A stretch of 64,000 nt of DNA from Shimia sp039969785 (GCF_039969785.1 NZ_JBDVNC010000017.1:124001-188000); one strand, 5' to 3'; positions 8,664 through 17,270 are shown, numbered from the stretch's first letter. Notes: generated from the sequence alone by a model not told the origin. Made by a program: numbers and translations.

Positions 8664-9905
8664 TTAAAAACGCTCGATGCGATATGGTGTTAGGTCAATA
8701 TGTGGAGGTTTTTCGTCAATGATATCTGCAACAAGCCTGCCTGTGGTTGCGGCTTGTGTCAGGCCAAGGTGACCATGTCCGAAGGCGTGGATGACATTTG
8801 GGACATTCGGCGAACGCCCGATGACGGGAAGGCTGTCTGGTGTCGCAGGCCGGTGCCCTGACCACTTTTCACCCTGGCTGTCATCCAGATCGGGAAGGTA
8901 CCGTTTTGCGAGCCTAACCAATGCGTCGGTGCGTTTGTGATTGGCTACGGAGGAAAGCCCTCCAAATTCCGCTGCACCGCCAATGCGAAGGCCCGTTGAA
9001 AGTGGTGTGGCAACAAATTTGCGTTCTGCAAAGATGATTTCGCGAGTGACGTCTATGCCCGGCGCCGCAATGGTAGTGTTGTATCCCCGTTCGCTTTCAA
9101 GCAGCACGCGGTCTCCTATTGTGGCTGCCAGTGATTTGGACCAGGCCCCAGCAGCAATCACGATCTGGTCGGCCTCCACCCGTTTACCAGCGTCGCATTC
9201 AATCTGTAACCCAGTCTGTGTCGTGGTGATCCGTTTGCCTGAACCACGAATGACCGTGGCCCCAAGGCGTAATACCGTTTCCAAAATACCGTTGTGGATT
9301 TCTATCGGATCCGATACCTGAGACCATTGCGGTGTGAACATCGCTTTTTTGACAACCGCTCCAAGGGCGGGCTCAAGTTGGCGAGCCTCATCGCCGCTCA
9401 TGGGAACGCATTCAATACCGTGTTTACGCTTGAGGTCCCATTCAGCCGCATCGGCATCAAAGGCTGCTTCAGTTTCATATACGGTCAGGGCGCCATAATT
9501 ATAGAGTTTGTCTGACAGACCTGTATTCTCCAAAAGGGGAGTAAGATCATCATAGGTGCGCGCATTCAAAGCTGAGAGTGCGCTGGCAAGTCTCTGCATT
9601 TCTGAATGGGTGCTCACCTTTGAAAACCGGATCATCCACGGAATAAGTTTGGGTGCATGAGCCCACCGTAGACTTAAAGGACCAAGCGGGTCCAACAGCC
9701 ATTTCGGAATTTTGAGAAAGACGCCCGGCGTAGAAGCAGGTACAATTTCTGTCACGGCGATCCCACCCGCATTCCCATAAGATGCTTTGTCGGCCTTGGG
9801 ATCGGGGTCAATAAGGACCACTTTGTGCCCGGATTGCTGGACATGCCAAGCGCAGGCCAAGCCGACAATTCCAGCGCCGATAATGGCTACCTTTTTTTGC
9901 TTCAT
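8664..9905 (-). CDS. FAD-dependent D-amino-acid oxidoreductase (DadA-like), probable cis-4-hydroxy-D-proline oxidase
   Basis: 413 aa from the ATG at 9905; a TTG at 9923 is an alternative. The N-terminal Rossmann motif is VAIIGAGIVGLACAW (GxGxxG), and the DAO-fold C-terminus ends with GHRPATPDSLPVIGRSP and GHGHLGLTQAATTG, typical of DadA-like enzymes. In hydroxyproline catabolism this enzyme oxidises cis-4-hydroxy-D-proline to 1-pyrroline-4-hydroxy-2-carboxylate. It is the first gene of a leftward two-gene operon with the epimerase and shares a divergent promoter region with the DapA-like gene. Specificity is inferred from context; a general D-amino-acid dehydrogenase is the alternative. Confidence 0.85.
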   Translation of the reverse strand: MKQKKVAIIGAGIVGLACAWHVQQSGHKVVLIDPDPKADKASYGNAGGIAVTEIVPASTPGVFLKIPKWLLDPLGPLSLRWAHAPKLIPWMIRFSKVSTHSEMQRLASALSALNARTYDDLTPLLENTGLSDKLYNYGALTVYETEAAFDADAAEWDLKRKHGIECVPMSGDEARQLEPALGAVVKKAMFTPQWSQVSDPIEIHNGILETVLRLGATVIRGSGKRITTTQTGLQIECDAGKRVEADQIVIAAGAWSKSLAATIGDRVLLESERGYNTTIAAPGIDVTREIIFAERKFVATPLSTGLRIGGAAEFGGLSSVANHKRTDALVRLAKRYLPDLDDSQGEKWSGHRPATPDSLPVIGRSPNVPNVIHAFGHGHLGLTQAATTGRLVADIIDEKPPHIDLTPYRIERF

Positions 9906-9933
9906 GAACCTGTCGTCTCTCAAGGTGAAAGTC

Positions 9934-9969
9934 CTGATCCAATTCTACACTGGAAAATTTGATTGACAA
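9934..9969 (-). promoter_or_regulatory. Candidate promoter of the oxidase-epimerase operon with an operator half-site
   Basis: Read on the minus strand: TTGTCA (9969-9964) as -35, 16 bases, then TAGAAT (9946-9941) as -10. TTGGATC, one half of the locus palindrome, begins in the last bases of the -10 and continues to about 9935. The arrangement would let a repressor block RNA polymerase. Inferred from sequence only. Confidence 0.45.
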
Positions 9970-9976
9970 CTGTAGA

Positions 9977-9986
9977 TTGGATCCAG
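9977..9986. promoter_or_regulatory. Candidate operator TTGGATCCAG for the GntR regulator
   Basis: TTGGATCCAG differs by one base from the perfect palindrome TTGGATCCAA found upstream of the regulator gene. It follows a TTGACA (9963-9968) that could be the -35 of the DapA-like gene, so a bound repressor would sit between -35 and -10. Confidence 0.5.
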
Positions 9987-10016
9987 TTTAAAGCCGAAGC
10001 AGGATCACGTCTGAGT

Positions 10017-10031
10017 TTCTACGGTGTAGAA
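10017..10031. promoter_or_regulatory. Inverted repeat TTCTAC-GGT-GTAGAA
   Basis: A perfect 6-bp inverted repeat with 3-base spacer in the divergent region, 115 bases before the DapA-like start. Related half-sites occur at 9942-9947 (TTCTAC) and 9971-9976 (TGTAGA). It may be a second operator type; no regulator can be assigned. Confidence 0.35.
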
Positions 10032-10146
10032 CCAAGAATACATAGTTTGATCAGTTCTGATGACGCGTGCCCGCGCGATAAATGGCGCTATTCAATGAAC
10101 CGGTTTGGGACATGAAATTGCACTTTTGACCTCGAAAGGAATAATA

Positions 10147-11040
10147 ATGACTATCTGGAAAGGCGTATTTCCCGCCGTCACAACAAAATTAAACGAAGAC
10201 GGCAGCGTCGACATCAGTGCTACACAATCCAGTATAGAACGGCTCATCGAGAACGGCGTTTCTGGGATCATTGTTCTGCCGATGTTGGGCGAAAACGCAT
10301 CCATGGAAATGGAAGAGCGCAAAGCAATTATCAAGGCTGCCGTAGAAACTGCCGGGGGGCGTGTGCCGGTTCTTTCCGGATTGGCCGAAACGACACTGGA
10401 CCGCGCCAAAAAGTCTGCAAAAATCTATCAGGACTGCGGCGCACAGGGTTTGATGGTATTCCCTAGCCTTGGCTATCGCACCGATGATCGCGAAACCGTC
10501 GCGTGGTATAAAGGTATCGCCGCAGCGACACCGTTGCCGATCATGATCTATAACAATCCCATTGCTTATGGTGTTGATTGTACTGTCGATGTTTTGAAGG
10601 AACTGGTCGATCAGCCCGAAATCATCTGCATCAAAGAAGAAACAGGAGATATTCGCCGCGTAACGGACATGTATATTGCCTTTGGCGATCGCTTTAGCCT
10701 GTTTTGCGGTGTCGACGATCTTATTGTTGAAAGTTGTGCACTTGGCGTGACGGGCTGGGTTTCGGGCATGACAAATGCTTGGCCTGCTGAATGCGTTAAG
10801 CTTTTCAATCTGTGTCAGGAAGAAAACTATTCGCAGGCCCGCAAGCTGTATCAGGTTCTGACACCCTCGTTCCATCTGGATACAGACGTAAAGCTTGTTC
10901 AGTATATCAAGATGGCGGAACACCTCGTTTATGGGGCTCCAGAATGGGTGCGTGCGCCGCGATTGCCGTTGATCGGCGCCGAGCGTGACTCGGTAATTGC
11001 CACCATCAAGGACGCCATCGAAAAACTGAAAACACTCTGA
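10147..11040 (+). CDS. DapA/DHDPS-family lyase, probable 1-pyrroline-4-hydroxy-2-carboxylate deaminase
   Basis: 297 aa from the ATG at 10147, preceded by AAAGGA (10135-10140). A (beta/alpha)8 class-I aldolase-type fold with Tyr135 in IMIYNNP and the Schiff-base Lys163 in IICIKEETGD. In the hydroxyproline pathway this DHDPS relative dehydrates and deaminates 1-pyrroline-4-hydroxy-2-carboxylate to 2-oxoglutarate semialdehyde. Divergent from the oxidase-epimerase operon and directly before the GntR regulator. DapA itself is less likely because lysine genes are absent here. The last pathway enzyme, the semialdehyde dehydrogenase, is not in the window. Confidence 0.82.
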   Translation: MTIWKGVFPAVTTKLNEDGSVDISATQSSIERLIENGVSGIIVLPMLGENASMEMEERKAIIKAAVETAGGRVPVLSGLAETTLDRAKKSAKIYQDCGAQGLMVFPSLGYRTDDRETVAWYKGIAAATPLPIMIYNNPIAYGVDCTVDVLKELVDQPEIICIKEETGDIRRVTDMYIAFGDRFSLFCGVDDLIVESCALGVTGWVSGMTNAWPAECVKLFNLCQEENYSQARKLYQVLTPSFHLDTDVKLVQYIKMAEHLVYGAPEWVRAPRLPLIGAERDSVIATIKDAIEKLKTL

Positions 11041-11233
11041 TCCGTTTTACAGTGTTAAGGTTTTGAGGTGCAGGCGGATCCTAGTCCGGTAACTGCCTGT
11101 CCTTGCGCCTTCGTTGGTTTCTTGACGGCAAGAGCCTACACGTCGCCTGGCGGGCATCACGTTCCGAATTTTCGGTGTGGTGGCGGAGCTCTTTCGGGCC
11201 AATGTTTCATATGGCGGTGCGCGTACAATTATG

Positions 11234-11267
11234 GCACTCTGACTATTGGATCCAAGAGTCAGAGTGC
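11234..11267. promoter_or_regulatory. 34-bp near-perfect palindrome upstream of the GntR gene (candidate auto-operator)
   Basis: Arms GCACTCTGACT (11234-11244) and AGTCAGAGTGC (11257-11267) are exact inverted copies. The centre is the perfect 10-bp palindrome TTGGATCCAA (11246-11255). Only the pair 11245/11256 (A/G) is mismatched, so 16 of 17 pairs match. It ends 13 bases before the regulator ATG. The core recurs at the divergent promoter and, weaker, before dctP, suggesting the regulator binds it. In RNA it would form a stable hairpin just ahead of the ribosome site. Confidence 0.7.
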
Positions 11268-11280
11268 TGGTAGACGCAAA

Positions 11281-11973
11281 ATGAAATCCGAAACTCATTT
11301 GAAAAAGGCTCACCGCATCAAGCGGCAAAGCCTTCCTGAAATCCTCGCGGAGTCCCTCAGAGAGCGTATCTTAAACGGTGAATTCAAGCCGGGAGAGGCG
11401 TTGATCCAAGAAGCGCTTGCGGAAGAGTATGAATGTAGCCGGATGCCGGTGCGCGAAGCGTTTCGCCAGCTTGAAGCGGCCGGGCTTATTGTGACAAAAG
11501 TTCATAAAGGCGCAGTCGTGGCTGCAATGCCCGCGGAACAGGCTATGGAGTTGTTTGAACTCAGAGCAACACTTGAATGCATTTTGCTGGAACATGCCAT
11601 TCCAAACATGACTTCAGAAGATCTGGATGGTGCCGCGCGGGTCCTTGGTGAGCTGGACAAGGCATATCTTGAAAGAGACATTAACGGTTGGGGCGCCTTG
11701 AATTGGGAGTTTCACAGAAAGCTCTATTTGCCGGCCAAACGTACACAAACGCTTTCCATTGTGCATGGAATAAACCTACAGGTAGAACGCTATATTCGTC
11801 TCGAACTTTTGATCAGCAAAACATTCGAAAAGGCGCAGAGAGAGCATAGCGCGCTGTTGAAAGCTTGCCGGGACCGCGACTCCGAAACTGCTTTGAAGCT
11901 GCTCAATCAGCACATACTCGAAGCGGGGGAAAGCCTGGTTCAGTCTTTGGAAGAAAAAAGCAAACCCAGCTGA
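11281..11973 (+). CDS. GntR-family transcriptional regulator, FadR/FCD subfamily
   Basis: 230 aa from the ATG at 11281; the frame runs open upstream through the palindrome but has no better start. The N-terminal winged helix-turn-helix (residues about 15-80) contains SLRERILNGEFKPGEAL and CSRMPVREAFRQLEAAGLI. The C-terminal all-helical FCD effector domain has ELRATLECILLEHA, EFHRKLY and HSALLKACRDRD with metal-ligand Asp/His positions. It likely represses the surrounding hydroxyproline genes and itself through TTGGATCCAA sites, released by a pathway intermediate. That role is inferred from position and repeated sites. Confidence 0.88.
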   Translation: MKSETHLKKAHRIKRQSLPEILAESLRERILNGEFKPGEALIQEALAEEYECSRMPVREAFRQLEAAGLIVTKVHKGAVVAAMPAEQAMELFELRATLECILLEHAIPNMTSEDLDGAARVLGELDKAYLERDINGWGALNWEFHRKLYLPAKRTQTLSIVHGINLQVERYIRLELLISKTFEKAQREHSALLKACRDRDSETALKLLNQHILEAGESLVQSLEEKSKPS

Positions 11974-12549
11974 AGCGACCCAAATGAGCCGCTAAATGCG
12001 CCGAACAAAACGTGGGCGGAACGCTTTTTGGCAATAAATATCAGCTAAGTACGAAACTCAAAACGCCCGCTTGAGACCGTAAGAAAGCTCAAACGTCCTG
12101 AAAGGCGTGTAGATCTTTTATCTGCCCACTAGATCCGTCTGAATTCTGCAAGTTCGTCCCCTTTTGATTGCGATCCAGAGGGCTGGTGTCCGCGCGTCCT
12201 GCTTAAGGTGCACACCACCAAAAGCAAGGCTTGCAGAATTTTGCTTGACTGGCCGTAGATTGTCATCAAAGCTACTGGATACAATTATACAAAAAAAATC
12301 CAATTGTTCTTTTGCGCGTTTGTGGGTGGCTCTGAGTGACTCGGAATACTCAATCCTCGGCGTGTCAGGAACAAAATGCGGAAGGGTTGAAAAAAGAAGA
12401 GCGCTTCCGATCGTGGCGCACGTGGAAGTGAGGGTTGTGAGTATTTTCGGATGCATCGCGACCCCGGTCCGAACGCATCGCGCAGTCGGCAACCAAATAA
12501 GTATGACCACGTAAAATGTTCACAGAACCAGTCTGGAAGGACACATCAA
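11974..12549. other. Regulatory gap between regulator and TRAP operon
   Basis: 576 bases without a credible gene. It contains CTGGATACAA at 12275-12284 (8 of 10 matching TTGGATCCAA) and a half-site ATCCAA at 12298-12303, and must hold the promoter of the transporter operon. No clear terminator after the regulator was seen. Confidence 0.45.
12275..12284. promoter_or_regulatory. Weak candidate operator CTGGATACAA upstream of dctP
   Basis: Eight of ten positions agree with TTGGATCCAA. It lies 265 bases upstream of the TRAP binding-protein start in an AT-rich stretch. Its place in a run of related sites in the same locus is the main support. Confidence 0.35.
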
Positions 12550-13545
12550 ATGAAAATCAGAAACCGTATCTTAGCGGTCTTATCCGCAACCGCCCTATTC
12601 GGTACGACACAAACCGCGCTTGCAGAAAGCAAGCTGAATATGGCGAACGAATATGCCGACTCGAGCTTTCAGGCTGATGGTGACAGGTTTTTTCTTGAAC
12701 GTGTGGGCGAGTTGACCAACGGAGCAGTTGGGATCGATTACTTCCCTGGCGGTGGGCTTGGATACAAATCAGCCGACCACTTTTTTGCGGTTTCAGATGG
12801 CGCAATTGACATAGCAAACACTTTTATCGGGCAGCTGTCTGGCGTCGATCCGATCTTCCTTCTGCCGTCACAGCCCTTTGTCGTGACATCAGAAAAGGCG
12901 GCAAAAACATTGGAAGAAGTACTTGCTGAGCACTATGAGAAGATTTTCTCGGCCAACAACCAAGTATATTTGTTTTCCTCGCCTTGGCCTCCATCAGGCC
13001 TGTGGTCACGGGATCCTATCGCAGACACGGCCAGCTTGAAGGACCTGAAAGTTCGTGTGGCCGATGCAAATGCGACGATCGTTTTCCAGAATGCAAGTGC
13101 GGCGCCGTTGCAACTGTCCTGGGGTGATGTGATGCCCCAACTTGCAACCAACGCCCTTGACGCTGCCGTAACCTCGGCAGAAGGAGGCGTAAATTCAAAG
13201 CTTTGGGAGTTTTTGCCAAACTATCTTGCTTTGAACTACACTACACCTGTCAACGTAATCCACATGAACCTCGATGCATTTGAGGCGCTGAGCGAAGCAG
13301 AACAGGCTGCCGTGCGCCAAGCCGCGCAAGAAACTGTAGATCGTCAGTGGGGGCTTCTCGCAGAGCGTTTACAGGAAAATTACGGCGTGCTGAGAGAAAA
13401 CGACACCGCAGTTGTCGAAGATGTGCCTGCGGATGTGATGGAAGCGCTGGTCAAAGCGTCGGACGCTTCGATGGAAAGCTGGCTTGAAAAATCAGGAGCC
13501 GATGGCGCCGCAATCGTCGAAGATTTCAAAGCTAAGATGAAGTAA
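12550..13545 (+). CDS. TRAP transporter periplasmic substrate-binding protein (DctP family)
   Basis: 331 aa from the ATG at 12550, set by GGAAGGA 8 bases upstream. Residues 1-25 are a signal peptide ending ALA before ESKLNMANEY. The DctP fold shows FLERVGELTNGAVGIDYFPGG and a conserved Arg segment LKVRVADANATIVFQNASAAP that normally contacts a carboxylate ligand. It delivers ligand to the DctQM membrane pair, driven by an ion gradient. Context suggests hydroxyproline or a related compound; the sequence does not prove it. Confidence 0.9.
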   Translation: MKIRNRILAVLSATALFGTTQTALAESKLNMANEYADSSFQADGDRFFLERVGELTNGAVGIDYFPGGGLGYKSADHFFAVSDGAIDIANTFIGQLSGVDPIFLLPSQPFVVTSEKAAKTLEEVLAEHYEKIFSANNQVYLFSSPWPPSGLWSRDPIADTASLKDLKVRVADANATIVFQNASAAPLQLSWGDVMPQLATNALDAAVTSAEGGVNSKLWEFLPNYLALNYTTPVNVIHMNLDAFEALSEAEQAAVRQAAQETVDRQWGLLAERLQENYGVLRENDTAVVEDVPADVMEALVKASDASMESWLEKSGADGAAIVEDFKAKMK

Positions 13546-13608
13546 CAATCTTCTCCCAAGGCGTGCGGGCGCATGCCTTGGGAACTTGCAACTGGAGACG
13601 CGCATTTG

Positions 13609-14139
13609 ATGACCCAATATGAACGGTTCGTTGATCGGGTAACGTCCCTGTCTGCGCATGCTGCGATGTTATGTGTAGTACTGATGGTTTGCCACATTTT
13701 GACAGAAATTGTCTTGCGAAACGCCTTTTCCAAATCGACCTTTGTGCTTGAGGAATTCGTGGGCTACGCCACGGCCGCAGCGGCTTTTTTTGGACTGGGC
13801 GCCGCTTTGCGTGACGGCGAATTAATTCGCGTTGGTCTTATCTTGGAGTTTTTGGGTCCCAAAATGAGACGCCTTATCGAAGGCACATGCGCATTTCTGG
13901 GGTTGTCCACTGTGGGCTTTCTGGTCTGGTTTTTAACCAGAACGGTTTTACGCAGCTGGGAGCGTGGGACCACCTCAACGTCTCTTTTGGAAACACCTCT
14001 TTGGATTCCGCAGCTCTTAGTCGTGCTTGGTCTGATCAGTTTCGGATTGCAGATGTCCGTCCATCTTCTTCAGGCCATCACAGGTCGTTTGCCGGAGACC
14101 GCTGATTTGACCGCTCAGCTCCGACAACAGGATACATGA
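13609..14139 (+). CDS. TRAP transporter small permease (DctQ family)
   Basis: 176 aa from the ATG at 13609, with GGAGA 10 bases upstream. Four hydrophobic segments at about residues 17-38, 47-68, 88-110 and 132-153 match the four-helix DctQ topology. The family motif EEFVGYATAAAAFFGLGAAL is in the second. It bridges the binding protein and the large permease. Located 63 bases after dctP, with the DctM gene starting one base after its stop. Confidence 0.9.
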   Translation: MTQYERFVDRVTSLSAHAAMLCVVLMVCHILTEIVLRNAFSKSTFVLEEFVGYATAAAAFFGLGAALRDGELIRVGLILEFLGPKMRRLIEGTCAFLGLSTVGFLVWFLTRTVLRSWERGTTSTSLLETPLWIPQLLVVLGLISFGLQMSVHLLQAITGRLPETADLTAQLRQQDT

Positions 14140-14140
14140 C

Positions 14141-15454
14141 ATGTCATCTGTAGAAGTCGCTATCGCCGTTTTGGTGATGCTCATCGCGGCGCTTGGCTTT
14201 GGGGTATGGATATTTATCGCCCTGTTGCTTGTTTCAGCACTCTCTTTTGTTTTCATCCTGGATTTCACGTTTCTGAAAACCGGCGTGATCAATTCTACGA
14301 TCATTTTGCGAGCTTCAAGCGCGTGGGAATTATCAGCGATCCCGTTGTTCGTGTGGATGGGCGAATTGATCTTTCGAACCGATATTTCACGGCGTCTTTT
14401 TGACGGGCTGGCCCCGATAGCGAACCTTGCACCCGGGCGAATGCTTCATACAAATATCATGGGGTGCACATTGTTTGCGGCGGTTTGCGGATCCAGCGCA
14501 GCGACCACAGCGACGGTTGGCAAGATCACAATCAAAGAATTGAAGACCCGCGGATATGATGAATCGCTTGCGATAGGGTCTTTGGCAGGCGCTGGCAGCC
14601 TTGGTCTTTTGATCCCGCCTTCGATTGTGATGATCGTGTACGGAGTTCTGGCAGAGGTTTCGGTCGCCAAACTTTTTGCGGCGGGTATTTTGCCGGGTTT
14701 GATGATTGCCGGTCTTTATTCTGGCTACGTAATGCTGCGCGCTGCGGTCAATCCCGAAATCGCGCCAGCCACCGACATCAAGCTGACGCTGCCTGTTCTT
14801 GCCAAATCTATAATTGATCTGTTGCCGATCGGCCTTTTGGTGTTTCTGGTGCTCGGATCCATCTATAGCGGCATCGCGACCCCAACCGAGGCCGCTGCCG
14901 TAGGTGTTTTTGCGACCTTAATTCTGACGGGAGCCCAGAAACAGCTTAGCCGATCAGTTCTTTACGATTCCCTGTATGGCGCGATCAAGCTTTCAGCCGT
15001 TATTTGCTCGTTGTTGGCTGCCGCAGCCGTTTTGTCGACGACAATGGGCTATCTTCGAGTTCCCCAACAAACCTCTGAAATGATCTCACGACTTGAACTG
15101 GACCAATACCAGCTCATTTTGGTTCTTGCCGTTTTCTACATCATTCTTGGCCTTTTCCTGGACGGTGTATCGATCACTGTAATGAGCCTGCCAATTACGT
15201 TGCCGTTGATTGTGACGGCCGGGATCGATCCGCTCTGGTTTGGCGTGTTCCTTGTCATCATGATCGAACTTGGGCAAATCACGCCGCCCATCGGGTTTAA
15301 CCTGTTTATTCTGCAACGCCTGACTGACAAAAGTATTTTGACAGTCGCGTGGAACGCCTTTCCATTCTTCGTGTTGATGTGCATCGGCGCTGCAGTGCTT
15401 GCAGTTTTTCCTCAGATTGCGCTTTGGCTTCCTGAGCTGATCTTATCAAGGTAA
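14141..15454 (+). CDS. TRAP transporter large permease (DctM family)
   Basis: 437 aa with about twelve hydrophobic segments. The DctM signatures are clear: FAAVCGSSAATTATVGKI, GSLGLLIPPSIVMIVYGVLA, and the repeat-two ELGQITPPIGFNLFIL. It is the ion-coupled channel subunit of the TRAP system. Start ATG lies one base after the DctQ stop, so the two are translationally linked. Substrate is unknown but probably belongs to the catabolic genes around it. Confidence 0.93.
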   Translation: MSSVEVAIAVLVMLIAALGFGVWIFIALLLVSALSFVFILDFTFLKTGVINSTIILRASSAWELSAIPLFVWMGELIFRTDISRRLFDGLAPIANLAPGRMLHTNIMGCTLFAAVCGSSAATTATVGKITIKELKTRGYDESLAIGSLAGAGSLGLLIPPSIVMIVYGVLAEVSVAKLFAAGILPGLMIAGLYSGYVMLRAAVNPEIAPATDIKLTLPVLAKSIIDLLPIGLLVFLVLGSIYSGIATPTEAAAVGVFATLILTGAQKQLSRSVLYDSLYGAIKLSAVICSLLAAAAVLSTTMGYLRVPQQTSEMISRLELDQYQLILVLAVFYIILGLFLDGVSITVMSLPITLPLIVTAGIDPLWFGVFLVIMIELGQITPPIGFNLFILQRLTDKSILTVAWNAFPFFVLMCIGAAVLAVFPQIALWLPELILSR

Positions 15455-15527
15455 CGCTCATGTATTGTAACCATCAGATTCAAATGTGGAATTATTCTAA
15501 CATGCTCGTCAGCAGGGAGAAATCCAC

Positions 15528-16031
15528 GTGACGCTCTCCGGCCCCATATCTAATGCGCTGGATCAACTGTCGGGTAATTTGATTGACGGAAACGCTGGAT
15601 ATTCAAGCTTTCTCGACCCGATTCAGGGGCTGATTGGGCCGTGTTATTTCGCGGTTTCTTTGCTTGAGCCACACACAGTCCTGCGTCGAATATTCTCTAA
15701 CCAAGAAGACCAGTATCCGGTTGGTGTCGTTAAGAGCATGGCAGGAACTGGATGGGAAACCGCAATAGTTTTTGAAAAACGCCATCTGTTTTCACCAGAC
15801 CCCGCAGCGCTCCATCGCGCGTTTCCGGACGCAGATGCGATCATCGACCACGGGTTTGGCTGTGCCATCAATCTGAGAATGGAATTCAAGGGCGTGTTGT
15901 TGGGGACCGTGAACTTGCTGGCCAAACTGAACGCCTTCAATACTGTGTCATTCAACCATGCCAAAGCGTTTGTAGCGCCTTTGACTCTTTTGACAGCAAT
16001 CGAAGCCCAAAATTACGACGGAACACCTTAA
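15528..16031 (+). CDS. GAF-domain protein of unknown function
   Basis: 167 aa from a GTG at 15528 with AGGGAGA at 15514-15520. Most of the protein is a single GAF-like fold: an RRIFSNQEDQYPVG strand pair, a GTGWETAIVFEKR helix, and FGCAINLRMEFKGVLLGTVNLL, the central beta ribbon. There is no kinase, cyclase or DNA-binding domain. Similar stand-alone GAF proteins occur beside amidohydrolase or catabolic genes, from memory of the family. The stop abuts the amidohydrolase ATG at 16032, so the two are co-translated. It may sense a ligand; nothing in the sequence identifies it. Confidence 0.75.
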   Translation: MTLSGPISNALDQLSGNLIDGNAGYSSFLDPIQGLIGPCYFAVSLLEPHTVLRRIFSNQEDQYPVGVVKSMAGTGWETAIVFEKRHLFSPDPAALHRAFPDADAIIDHGFGCAINLRMEFKGVLLGTVNLLAKLNAFNTVSFNHAKAFVAPLTLLTAIEAQNYDGTP

Positions 16032-17258
16032 ATGTCTGATCTACTGATAACAAATGCCCGGCTCATTGATCTGGAGACTGGCGAAAGCACACCCAAAACG
16101 TCCGTATTGGTGCGCAACGGAATTATTGAATCCGTTGATCAAAGCAAAGTGGTGGCACCTGGCGTCGAAACGGTTGATGCAAAAGGCGCATACCTGCTCC
16201 CTGGCTTTATTGATTGCCACGTCCATGTAACGGCAGCCACTTTCAACTTTGCGGAGCTTTCGCGCTGGTCGCCTTTTTACACCAGCGCGCGGGCCGGTGA
16301 TATTTTGTCCGGAATGCTTTCGCGCGGCTTTACAACGGTGCGCGACGCGGGCGGTGCAGATCATGGGCTGGCACGCGCCCAGAAAGAGGGAATAATCAGA
16401 GGTCCGCGTTTGCTGTTCGGCGGCAAAGCTCTGTCACAAACCGGCGGCCACGGCGATATGCGCGGACCGGGCGAAGACTTGTTCCAGTCTTGCTATTGCT
16501 GCCCTGGCTTGGGCCGTATTTGCGATGGCGTAACCGAGGTCCGCAAAGCATGCCGGGACGAGATCCGTCGCGGGGCCAATCACATAAAGCTCATGTTGTC
16601 TGGTGGCGCGTCTTCACCGACTGACCGCATTGATTCAACGCAGTTCAGCCTTGATGAAATTGCTGCTGCCGTCGAAGAGGCCGAAGCCGCCAATATTTAT
16701 GTATTCGGTCACGCCTATACTGCACGTGCTGCAAATCGCGCCCTTAAGCTTGGTGTGCGTTCGATCGAGCACGGCAACCTGATAGATGACAGCACACGCA
16801 ATTTATTGTTGGAAAAAGATGCTTTTCTTGTTCCGACAATGTCCACCCATGAAGTCGCGGCAGAAATCGGTCGTGAGATCGGGCTGCCGGAAAGCATGAT
16901 TGAAAAGACATGGGAAGTTGTTGAGGCTGGTAAGGTCAACCACGCCAAATCACACGCGGCCGGTGTAAAAATGGCGTTTGCGACTGACCTGCTTGGGCAA
17001 ATGCATGTCTATCAGTTACGTGAATTCGAGCTGCGTAATCTATTCCAGACACCCTTGGAAATTCTGCGCTCGGCAACGAATGTTGCAGCTGACCTCGTCA
17101 AAATGGCCGGTCAGATTGGCGTCATTGTCGAAGGTGCCCATGCAGATTTCTTGCTGTATGACGGCGATCCGACACAGGACATTGATGTCGTCGTGAAAAA
17201 TGAAGAGAACTTGAAACTGATCGTGCAGGCCGGGCGCGTTGTTCAAAACACACTATAG
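16032..17258 (+). CDS. Metal-dependent amidohydrolase, COG1228 type, possible Xaa-Pro/Xaa-Hyp dipeptidase
   Basis: 408 aa, no signal peptide, hence cytoplasmic. A TIM-barrel amidohydrolase with all metal ligands visible: H63 and H65 in DCHVHV, the likely carboxylated K186 in HIKLMLSGG, H227 in FGHAYT, H247 in IEHGN and D319 in FATDLLG. The arrangement fits the binuclear COG1228 subgroup, which includes prolidases. In a hydroxyproline locus, release of (hydroxy)proline from dipeptides is an attractive role, but this is inference; imidazolonepropionase-like or other amide hydrolysis is possible. Starts immediately after the GAF gene and is followed 12 bases later by a G3E GTPase. Confidence 0.82.
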   Translation: MSDLLITNARLIDLETGESTPKTSVLVRNGIIESVDQSKVVAPGVETVDAKGAYLLPGFIDCHVHVTAATFNFAELSRWSPFYTSARAGDILSGMLSRGFTTVRDAGGADHGLARAQKEGIIRGPRLLFGGKALSQTGGHGDMRGPGEDLFQSCYCCPGLGRICDGVTEVRKACRDEIRRGANHIKLMLSGGASSPTDRIDSTQFSLDEIAAAVEEAEAANIYVFGHAYTARAANRALKLGVRSIEHGNLIDDSTRNLLLEKDAFLVPTMSTHEVAAEIGREIGLPESMIEKTWEVVEAGKVNHAKSHAAGVKMAFATDLLGQMHVYQLREFELRNLFQTPLEILRSATNVAADLVKMAGQIGVIVEGAHADFLLYDGDPTQDIDVVVKNEENLKLIVQAGRVVQNTL

Positions 17259-17270
17259 GACAGCGATAGA

